Source of the DNA: Apostichopus japonicus
Taxonomy: Eukaryota; Echinodermata; Holothuroidea; Aspidochirotida; Stichopodidae
Length of the DNA stretch: 64,000 bases
Direction: 5' to 3'
NCBI RefSeq assembly: GCF_037975245.1
Contig: NC_092569.1
Location: 2,147,501 to 2,211,500, forward strand
The notes below the pieces were generated by a model, which worked only from the letters and a program-made list of their open reading frames with translations, searched no databases and had not been told where the DNA came from. A program made the translations under genes and the position numbers. Shown piece by piece: positions 11,901 through 23,900 of the stretch. The stretch's first letter is position 1. Each line of letters starts with the position of its first letter.

Positions 11901-14900
11901 ATGTTGCTAAGGCTAATAATAATTCTTGTGTTAACAGTGTTAGGAACAATTATTCTTCCTAAGTCCACGATAGGAATGTACTTAACTTTTATGAAATAAA
12001 GCCCTGGACATACATAAACTACTACCCATTTCAATTGCATTTGTGTACTGTGCATAGCAACTTGCCCAAATTGTTTTATCATTTTGCTAATTATTTTCTG
12101 GACACTTCAATACTGCAGTTTTAAGCTATATCCCAATCTTGTTTTCCAATATCTGGGCTCGAATTAATTAAATGATCGATAGTGAAAGGCAACTTTTTAC
12201 GACAATTTGGAAATTGCCTTTGATGTTCAATTGGAAAAGCCTAGGAAGGCACCACGGCCCAAAACTTCCTGAACTTGTGCGTGATCGGCATGACAAAACG
12301 ACGTCTGTGCGACAATATGAAATCTATTAATTATTTATTAATTCTCTGCAAATTAGAGTAAAGTTCATTTGATGCAAATGTTCAGGTTATATCCTGTGTC
12401 TCAGAAAATTATGATCCTACTATGAGTCACAACTTTTATAAACTCACCCAAAAAATATGATCGAAGTGAAATGACTGGTTTCAAAGTAATCGGTATTGTT
12501 CCCAAAATATGCTAGAATTTAGTCACCATATGCAGACACATGCTCACACTTCCCCAAGCATTCATACCTACGGTACAGTATATCATATGTAGCAGTTTTC
12601 TTGCATGAGGTATCCTCCCCAACCTTCCCAAGCATTAATACCTGCAGTATCCCATAGCAGTTTTCCAGCATGATAAATTTTATTGGTTTTGTTTTCACAA
12701 TATTCTCATGATAATTTGGAGGAGGGTTGATAACCATCCGTACAAATAGTTCAAAATAAGCAAAAAAAGTAATTTAGTAAATTAGCATGCCAACATTGCA
12801 GGCAACCTTTACTGACAACATGTCAACAGAAAGTCTGCACTGTACCGTTAGCCATAAGTACGGCATATACTGTACAGCCATAATGTAGGGACAGAAAACA
12901 AGCAATGTTTCAGATTCCAGATCACGGCGAGGCGATTGAAAGTATACACTGTACGTACAGCCATAAAACGTAATTAAAAGCGTTACCTTCATTCGAATAG
13001 AATTTTATGATTTAGTCTAAAATTCGGGCCACGTCTTTGTTAAAGTTTTTTTTTTTCTTCTTCTTCTTCTTCTCTCCCCCACACTTTTTCTTATTATTAT
13101 TATTCATTTTCTTGTAACATTTTTTTTGTCATACTTTTAACCTTTGATATACTTCGTGAGTTTGTATTTGGGGATACCTCACTTACAAGTTCTTATGAAC
13201 TTTTCGAGGATCCCCACAACCATATATACTTTGTAAGTACATACTTGAATTATGTAAAATGTTGATAACGTTGATGGTTGAAATATAGTTGAACAAACAT
13301 ATGTATTTAAAGCCAGTGGCACAGTACTGTGGTTGCATTTCAAGATTCCATATTACAGTAAAACACGCACATACTCTTAACTACAGACCTGGGAGGCTGT
13401 GACCATGGAGTACTCTTCTAACTCCATGCAGCATGTGACTAACATGAATGATGAGAGACGTGTTCAGTTAACCTTCAGCGATTACAAGGCTGACTGGATC
13501 CCCCTACTTACTTCATACTCTGTGGAATTATTAATGACGTGTGTATAAATGTCATAAGTTACGAAGATTATCCATGAAGATGTGAAGTGAGATGATATGA
13601 ACACGAGCAGATCCATCAGGAAAAAAAAATAAGAAACTTATTGTACACGTTAGTGAAACTTACACTCTCGGGCTGTTATTTTCCTACGTGTTTGCACAGT
13701 GTACAAATTTATATGTGCGGCACTGTACTGTATTTGAAAGTGCGACGCGTAAACATTTGTATCATTGTATGGAAATAAAAATAAGACAAAAACTGTTAGT
13801 AAACTGCTTATCCACTAAAGAGCCTGTGTAGGAGAATGTGTTAAAGTAAGTTGGCCTGACGTTTCCATCCTAGCAGGATCTTCTTCAGAGGCTGAATGAA
13901 AAGTAACAGTAACAGAAGGGACAAAAACACACACAGAATACAGCCAGGTTAATGAGCAGGGTGAACACTTAAGAGAAAGACATAAGAGGATTATGTCTAC
14001 CAGTTGTTCTGACCTGGTACTGTACACTGTATGCAGGCACAGTTGAAAGCGTGAAACCTAAAGTGGATACTACCTACTGTAGGTTATTTATTTACCAAGA
14101 TTTAACAACTTTTCAAATCATCTACTGTAGTAATACTGTACAATACTATGCCTAGTCTACCCAAAATAATAAAAAATTAAATTTTACCCTGGTGATCCAA
14201 CGACTAGATCATGACAAATGCCCTCTTCACTCCACATTTTACATTCATGTGTAATGTTATGAAAGTTTCATATTTGTATCACAAATTCCCAATTTTGCCT
14301 GTGTAAAGAATTTCTCTGACCATTAACTTCTGCTTCCCAACTCAAAAAAAAATAATCATTTAGCCATGCTGAAATCTAAAATTACCCTTAAAAGGATGTT
14401 GACATGAAGTTTACAGAACATTGCTTTGATTTACATGTTATAGTTCACAAATAGAATGGATTAACACATTTAACATTAAGCCTACAATGAGGAGCAGATG
14501 TCATCAACAATTTAGCCTTAAAGTAGCATTCCAGGGATTTAAAGTGATTTAAATAATAACTCGAATATCTTGCAAAAACTACAATAGCTATACAAACATT
14601 CCTACAGTAACACTCTTTTTTTTTCCCTTTCTTTTTTCTTAGACTACGTAAATGACATCTCACAACTAAAATATTCTGCCAAAAGTCGCCCTTTCAAGAG
14701 CATCCGGTTACTGCGAATTACCCGTTATTTCCAACATATTATTTTGATAATTTGGTTATATTTTTCTGCCTTACATAGCTCAATGAATGATAAACAAACC
14801 TCTGACACCTGCTCTAGTATAAATGATTCCTCCAGAGACTGTTTGAAGCCCAAATTAATCGCTCTTTTGATCAATCCAAAGATTGCAAGGGTGTGCTTTC

Positions 14901-17900
14901 ATTTATTCTATTTTCAGTTTTATATCTATCTTGATCTTTTACAAAAAGTATGCGATTAAAATTCTGAAAATTATAAAAGAAAAGAGATTGTCAGCTGGGA
15001 AGACAAATTTTGAATAAAAGTGTCTTCAAGAGCACAGTTTTATATTATACTGTAGCTGTGAACATCTTGCTATGGAACATATTCAAAGATTGAAAATATT
15101 CAGAGTAAGAGAGTTTGAGAACGCATTTTACAGTAGATGAGAGGAACGGAAATCCCCAAGCAACAACCAAAAAGGTATCAAGGGCTGGCTATCTTACAGT
15201 AGTATCTCTGAAATCAACTGCCATCTTGTTTTGAGTAATCATCTGCAGTTTTTGTAAAAATTACGGGAAACTGGTCAGTCAAATAGAGCTGTTTTGAGGG
15301 AAAAGAGATCAATATGTCAGCTACTCAATTGCAGAGCCTGAAATCAGTCTCTGATTCTCCTGATTACACTGGTTTGAGATATAATTTAAAGGGTACAACT
15401 GTACATATATATCCCTAAAAGAGACAGATATATTCCACGCTTCACACAAATTAGGGTACCAGATTATTTGATAAAAAGCAAGAATGATTTCGAAATATTG
15501 ACTGTGTGCTATTTTTTACACGCAGGCAACGAACGTCACAGACTACAACTTCATTGCCTATTAATCCAATATAAAAAGCTGGTGAAGTACTGAAATGTAT
15601 GCTTGGCAAGGCAAGCCATGAACAGGAGCGAGACGATTTTGTGAAAACAACAATTTCAAATTTTATAAAAAGACATGTGTGCTCCTTTCCTTACAAAAAA
15701 CCAACATTTACTGTGACAGGATTTATCTGGAATGCATGAAATGAATCCTACTGTATTGTTATTCGTCACCATTGAAATGATATGATTTTGTACTTAATTA
15801 ATCTACCTGTACATTGACAATGTAAATGGTAAACATTTAATGTACATGGTAAATTGTAAAATTGTAATGTACATGGTACATGGTAAACAATGTAAATGGT
15901 AAACAAAGTTTAGTAGATTTACAAGATGTTGAGAATCTGGAGTAGTCCCAAATACCACTACTGTAATAGAATGATCAAAACAAAAGTCATCCAAGTAACA
16001 GCTGTTATACAGTTCAACAGTTATAGCATGTACATACTGCAGTACTGGCATGTACCTGTACAGGTACAGTGGTCCTGCATATGGTAACATGCAGTATTGT
16101 TCAGTATTGCTCTTATAGTACTGTAATCAAGCCCAGTACAGGTATGGTATTCCTGCATATATACTAACATACAGATACAGTATTGTACAGTAATGCTCGT
16201 AGTACTACAAACACAAAGTATAAGTACAGTAGGGTACTCCTGCATATATGGTAACATACAGTATTGTACAGTACTGTTCGTAGTACTGTAAACACACAGT
16301 ACAGGTACGGTACTCCTGTATATGGTAACATACAGTATTGTACATATTGCTCGTAGTACTGTAAACACGCAGTACTGACAGGTAGCGTACTCCTGCATAT
16401 ATGGTCACATACACAGTATTGTACAGTACTGCTCATAGTACTGTAAACATGCAAGGTACGCAGCAAAGTATATACAGTAGGTAAACTCTGCACCAGGGTT
16501 TTCAACCAAAACTTTTATTTTCGAGAGTAGATGTGGTTTGTAATAATTCTACACCATGGAAAATATGGAAATAATTTGCTAAATAAACTGGTTTGATATA
16601 TACAGGGAACATTATCTGGCATTTCATTGCAAAGTGCTATGCAAAATTCCCAACCTGCTATAGAAACTGTGCAAAGATTGATACTTTTTTATTTATTTTT
16701 GGTAGACAGAAACCAACAGCATTTAGTAAGAGACAAAATTTGAACACTAAATAATTATTCTGTGACATAAATCTACATGTATGGGGGAGGGATTTGGCAT
16801 AAATCAGTGAAAATTGATCCAATTGGCATGTGAGCATGAAAACCTGATTTGTACAAAACCTAAGTTCCAGAAAACAAAAATGTAAGAGGTTCTGATGCCC
16901 AAACATATTCACAGTGGTGGGTAAGCCATACAGTACATGTTAAAATTCATGAACTTGTGCACACCAAAATGACGAGAGATTTTATCAGATAATATCTACT
17001 GACTAATGATTGCGGCAACATATATAGGAAGGTACCAGGAATTAGTTATCACGTTGACAAAGTCTATTAAGTGACATAATATAAAAACAGATACATGCAT
17101 GAATATTAATGAGGTCAAATGTTATGATCTCAGAAGCATGTACAGTACTGTATCTATATACTGTACTTATGTACAGTATGTTAAGAATTGATTAAGAAAG
17201 AAATGATTAAGAATTTAATGTTCACTGATTAATATCCATGATATGCACACAAAAAACAACACGGTTGATTGTATGAAAATAGGTTGACAAACCTAATATG
17301 CCAAGGATGAAAACCATTTGGTTCTTGTCTTGTGTTTAAAAGCCATTTTTTGCTTGCAATTTGATGAATATTAATGACATAAGATGGAAATGGAGGAAAA
17401 TGTGCTTAATATGTACAAACATCACCATACCAGTATGAACCAATTTTACATTAAGCCCCACCCATTAATTAATATTCATGGCATGGGAACCCAGAAACAG
17501 ACTAATCACAGGGCATCTACCTACCAAGTATGACATTTAATTATTTTGTGTTTTTGTTGTGGTAGTTGCATCACCATACCAAGTATAAAGTAAATCGGAC
17601 ATATGGTTGCAGAGATATTGACATTTTCAAAAGTTTATGGTAAGCCCTCATGAATGAGATGGGAACCAAAAACAATCAGGTACATCTACTCATCCCACAG
17701 GCATCAACCTACCAAGAATGACGTTGATTCAACTCGTGTTTGTTGAGATATCGTGTCTAGAATATATGTCAACTGATTTCCCATTAAGCCCTACCTACTC
17801 ACAAATATTAATGAGGTAAACATTGTTGCTGCAAAGAACATAAATGTACTTACGACGTAGTTACATCACCAAACCAAGTATGAACTTAATCTGACATACC

Positions 17901-20900
17901 GTTGAAGAGATATTGACAATTGAAGAATTTTATATTAAGCCCCTGCCTAATCATTGATTTTCATGAGATGGAGACCAAACACAATAGGGCACATTTACAC
18001 ATCATGGGGCATCTACCTACCAATTATAACATTGATGAACTTGTGGTTGTTGAGATATCGTGTTTACAAGCTACCTGTCACATACACACACACACGCACA
18101 CATACACTATGCCAGCACCATTGCAAAGGTTACTGAGCCTTCGGCATCATAACCAATGAAAGGACCAGTACCAAACATCACTTCAGCCGCTTACATCTTT
18201 CACACCCTATTTTCATTCTTGCAAACGACAAGCCCATTTCTCAGGGTTTTTACCTCATTTTAACTTAAGTTACAGTGGCAAGCACTTGATCAAGCGGACA
18301 CTTTCAGACAAAATGAGTGGTGCAGGTAGTAATATAACTGTTGGGGATTCCAAAGCAAGATTCTTATCAGTTTGGAGAAGTTGTTCATGAATGACAGTTA
18401 CTGTATCTCTACCACATACATAGTCTATTTAAGTTAATTTTGGTTTGTGTCACCCTTAAGTCTGCAACACTCCTTTGACTTAAAAATTTGAAATACTATT
18501 TATTCTGCCTGGTTGATGTTGTCATGGGTGGGTAGATCTGTGTGAAATCTTCTCGACTCTCGAGGACGCTGAGTCATACCAAGATCCTGTTGCATTTTGT
18601 ATTAAAACAAGTAATGCATGATCATAATGGTGAAAGGCTGGTATTTTAAGGGACATTCCCATGGTTGAAGTTCCCCAAGACTGTTGAAAGCTTTCCACAT
18701 ACATTTTTTTAAGACAAAATCACATCATCATTATATATATAAAGTTTGTTATTGTGGAGATAACAAAAAGTTTTAACTTTGGTTAAGTTTTTTTCAGAGC
18801 ATCCGGCAACTGAACTGAAAATGTCTCTGTTTTGTCCAAACTATGATCAGCCTATTGAGATATACAGTGTTAAAAAAATCAAAGTCCTACTGTACACAGT
18901 CTAGCTATCTGAAGGGCTTTGCCAATATTTTAGGCTGCTTGTTAAAAAACAATCCTTTGTGAATTGTTCGATACACTCATAAACCAACTATGAACTACAT
19001 TTTAGGAGTGTTAGCTCAGTGGTTAACGCCGGTGCCTTTCAATCATAAGGTCCCGAGTTTGAGTCACTCCAAGACTAATGTATGTGGTCCAGTTACAGAG
19101 TTGTTGACAATTGACAATTCATAATCATGGACGTTAAATATGAATCTAATAGACTGAGTTCGGTCAGCTTGCAGCTTTGATAAGCTAATGATGGCTTCTT
19201 TGCGAGTTCCTGCTTGCAGGAGGATCTACAAAAAAAAAATACTGTACATACCGTTAGCATTGTTAGAGGAATATTTCCGCAGGCTCAAACAGCTCCATAT
19301 ATACTGTGTGGACTGTTGGACTTGCACAGAACTAAAGTTTACACGGTCCAATTTTTGTATATATACTTTCAGCCACACTCACCTCATTTGCTTGAATTTT
19401 CCCAGATTCCTTGCAACTTGCATCGGGGCAGGTGATATTTGTAACCACTCCTTCTTGAATGAGTAGGGCGAGATACTGCTTCAAACACTGTACAGAGAGA
19501 CGAGATAAAGGAGGAGTTGAACAAAAAGCCATCAATTCGTAACTTGGATTTATATACAAACTCATTCAATACCTACCACGCTGATTTTTAAAATAAGTTT
19601 GCCCCAAAGGGAATAGCTAATACAGTACAGTATATTGATCAGGTTTTGTACACAAGAACTGTTTATAAATAAGCGAGAATCAAGGAGGATTAAGCCAGGA
19701 AGGAGGAGTAGTAAGAGAGGAGAGAAGTTAATTATGTATTGTTAATTACGTTAATTAGGTTAATAATGGAAATTCAGAGCCTCTGAAACTGTTTCATGTA
19801 TACAAAATTATTGCATGTCAGAGTTTTTGATGAAGCAGTACTTATCCATACATCAGTGTTACATAACTTTTACATACAGTCTACATTCTCAATGTGAGTT
19901 TACATGCTAACTTAAGTACACACAATAAGCAGGGAGCTGCTACTCTAACGTTAGAGTAGCAGCTCCCTGCAATAAGTACACTTTTCCACTTTAGAACAAA
20001 ACAATATATCGCTTTGTGTATCGTCGTCATGGCAACCAGCCATTTCTTGTCTGCCTTGGTCTGTTTGAAATATCAGTCCTGAGTAGAGTAACCAAACCAG
20101 CACACACCGCTTTTATACCGATGTAAGTAGCATCTTAAGATTATATTCAAGTAATGTACATGTCAAGTTTGCGTGCCTGTTGACCAGGCTTAATTTGCAT
20201 CAAACGGTCCATGATCTGTCTAGAAGTAATTAACTGTCAGGCAAATGACATGCTAATTGCACTCTATTGAGATTGTTGACAATTATTGTTTACCAATGAA
20301 TAGAGTTAGAGACAAGAAGGTTCGGTATTTGTACGGTAGATAATGCATCGCTGGCCGTGCTGCGAGATGAAGTTTGTGCATTGCATCCAGCGATTTGCTA
20401 CAATTGATTGATGTCATACTGAAACTGTACAGTTTGCAAATCATGTCTTTATTAAAGTTAGTTCACCGAAACGTGTGCCAGGGACAATAAACAATTCATG
20501 GAGAAAATTCAAAGATTTGCAAATGAAGTGATAAAATGTCATACCAAATGTGTAGCCTGACACAAATTGAATGTACAGCACTTAACAATTTATAAGTCAC
20601 TAAGTAGAATGGAAGCAACCAAATGGCTTTATCCACATAATTATGGATTCATGAACGTCACAAGTTCTGAAAAGATTCACAACCCAAATCAATTTTTTTA
20701 GGTCAAATGGATTATTGGCAATATGGTATGAACAGTACATGCAGTGCAACATATCAAACACACTTCCCTGCAATACAGTACCTACAGTAGGTGCTGTCTA
20801 TGCAGTTCAATGCTGTACAGTATAGTACAGTAGAGACAGTATATATGTAGTCCATCACAGCACTGTGCAATGCTGTACAGTACATGTAGTACAATATACG

Positions 20901-23900
20901 TAGTACAGTACAGTTTACCACAGTACAGTATACCACAGTAGAGCATGCCACAGTACAGTACTGCACAGCACATCACACCACAGTACAGCATAACACAGTA
21001 CAGCACAGCATACCACAGTACTGTACATCACACCACAATACAGCACATCACACCACAGTACAGCATAACACAGTACAGCACAGCATACCACAGTACTGTA
21101 CATCACACCACAATACAGCACATCACACCACAGTACAGCATAACACAGTACAGCACAGCATACCACAATACAGCACATCACACCACAATACAGCACATCA
21201 CACCACAGTACAGCATACCACAGTACAGTACAGCATACCACAATATAGCACATCACTCCACAGTACAGCATTAATACAGTACAGCACACCACAGTACATT
21301 AGACTTTAACTTGTTTTATACTGCAATAAAGTGAATAAACAATTATAAACCACATCAATTTTAGCTTTTTTTAGATTTTGCTTTTAGCTTTGAATACATT
21401 ATAATATCTGTATACAAGTCAACTTCAATATTTTCTGAATTATATAATTATATCAATAAACTTTGTAAAAAGCTTTCAAACTTTGCCGTACAAGAATGTG
21501 ATCACAGTTTGAACTGATCAAGCCCATCTTTCTGAATACCATTCAGTTGCATATCATCCAAGCAAGAGCAAACACTCTATGGACATATGGGCCAGCTAGA
21601 AACTAGACGTCTGACACGTTTTGTCAACATTGAAAACCCTGGAAACAAACAATTAAAGACAAATCATTTCAGAAACTACCAGTTTTCTTCATCATGTAAA
21701 AGTAACACAAATTTGCTCAGTTGTGCTGATCAACAAATGATGTAGTGCAATGGTGCTTCTACGGTCTTTCAAGTGCTGTGCCAGCAAAGGGTGGACAATA
21801 TGCCTTAAAACATATGGACAAAGTTTCAAACTGGTCATTAAAGCTGCCATAATACCCTTCGCATGTAATGACAAGCTCTCTTCCAATATCCCTTGACCAA
21901 CCACCCCCCCCCCCCCGCACCGTCCATGCTTCTCCTGCTACATGTCTTCACACACACACACACAGATACAATACTGGGACTTAATATTTTATATTATACT
22001 GGACAATTATGGTTTCCCCTTATATCACCACTGTGCTGCCTTCTTAATCTATATATTATTATTATATATATTATTATTATTATATAGCTTAATTAGCCAG
22101 TCTATATAGAAAATGCTGGGACTTAATATTTTATATATACTGGCCATTTATGGTTTCCCCTTATACCACGACTATACTGCCTTATTTATAGCGATGTGTA
22201 TTAGCCAGTCTGTGGCAAACGTTGGGAATTAATACTTTATATAATACTGGATAATTAATTATGGTTTCCCGTTATATCACGACTTTGCTAAACTACTATG
22301 TGCATGTTGTCCATGCGTGTCATAATGTGGTATAAACCTCCTAGTTGGCACACTATGAAACTATTTTAAGAGATGTCCTTCAGTATTCTAAAATCCTTAC
22401 ATAGCAACTTACCACAAATAGTCACATATTAAACACACTATGTGTTTGTGCACTGATAATCAAATAAAATTATTCACTAATGTAATGTACAGTATATAAC
22501 TGTTACTAAGGTAATTTACCATGCACAGAAGTACACTACAAGGAAATTAAAACTACAATCTAATGGCATTAACCCAGTAAGAAACAGTATCTCCTTGAAA
22601 AAAATTGAACAGGTTAGCAAGGACAATTTTTAGGGAAAACAAATTCTGCAAAATAATTAGTTCACACATTGTACAGCTGTACTCAAACACCCATTTAGAA
22701 CAGGAAGGTGATGTAGTACCAGTTGGACATGTTGCCATGGCAACATTGTCGCAACAAGACCCATTAATCACTGTCATGGGGATACATTCACTGGGTAGAG
22801 TTCATGCTGAGTGTTTCTTATCTTTGTACTGTGGAACAGTGATGACATAATATTGGGCAGGGAAGTACTGTACAGCAATATACAGTATGTAATGTTGTGA
22901 TATATATACTAGAAACTACTGTACATGTGTGTGTGTGTGTGTGTGTGCACCTGTATGTCAGTGGATATTGCTAGTATCTTGCAACTACAGGACGCTTCCT
23001 AGCAGTGCTTTGATAATGTTGAGTAATAAAGTGGGGCTGATTTACAGTTCAAAATGTAGAGAAAAATCTGGGAAATGTATTTATGATTTCAAACATTAAT
23101 ACAACTAATTGCATTGATACTTATCAACATACCATACATGTATCCAAACATTAAGATGAAAGGAGCATTTAAAAAAGTGTATGAAAAGGTTTAGGAAGAA
23201 CCTAGATGGCTAGATCCCTCCCTATTGGAGAAAAGGATCCATGCATTTCTCACATCACCTGCGATTTTGGATAACATGAACAATGGTGGACATCCGAGGA
23301 TTCTAAGAAGAATTCCACTCTTAGAACAATGCTGTTCTTCCGATCTGAAGTTACACATTCTGTTAGTGAACATTTGCAAAATGCTTTAAGAAAACAACAA
23401 TAATTATTACTGATTTTATTTGAAAGGATTAAAGACTATATTTGGGTATGGTCTTTTGTTCAAGGTCCAAGATTACGTCAATTAAAGGCTGTTACTGCTG
23501 GTTAAGCTCCTAATTTAGTATGCAGAAGATTGTCTATATATATATATATAAAAACTTGTAAAATATTCTGGAATTTTAAACTACTGTTTCGTGAATTTCA
23601 GCATATCCTATTAGTGTTACAAACATTTCATGTATTATACAGTTGATAACCAACACAAGTGGTATTGTGCTGTTACCATGACTACAACTCCATACTCACA
23701 AGCAATATGACTTTCAAGATAACTTAAGGATCAACTTTACTTTTGAAATGTTGTAGACTCCATGCTACCAGTCCAGGTTGTATTTCTATACTTTTAATCT
23801 TTGGAAAATGACCATAAAAAACAGCTCAATTGATTGGACTTTTTAGGCTAACACACATGAGACCATTAGGCCAGTTTTTCACAAACAAAACAAAACTCAA

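Larger units (their letters stand above)
9826..19382. other. RNF144: RNF144 intron 2
   Basis: A 9.6-kb intron with the 67-bp inverted repeat, Penelope-like copy 2, GTACAGTA minisatellite, a repeat array at 17-18 kb and a SINE at 19.0 kb. No further exon with family similarity was found. Confidence 0.7.

Noticed and set aside
16021-16505. Three overlapping minus-strand frames of 69-125 codons
   Set aside because: Shadows of the 75-bp GTACAGTA minisatellite in all frames.
19012-19080. tRNA gene
   Set aside because: Boxes A and B are present but stems do not pair; a SINE head fits better. The same holds for 7664 and 24231.
20981-21205. CRISPR-like array
   Set aside because: Repeats abut with no unique spacers, in a eukaryotic intron.
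20915-21292. Long frames open on both strands (Tyr/His/Thr-rich or Cys/Tyr/Val-rich)
   Set aside because: They come from the 75-bp minisatellite, which is 25 codons long and free of stops; no start context or splice evidence.
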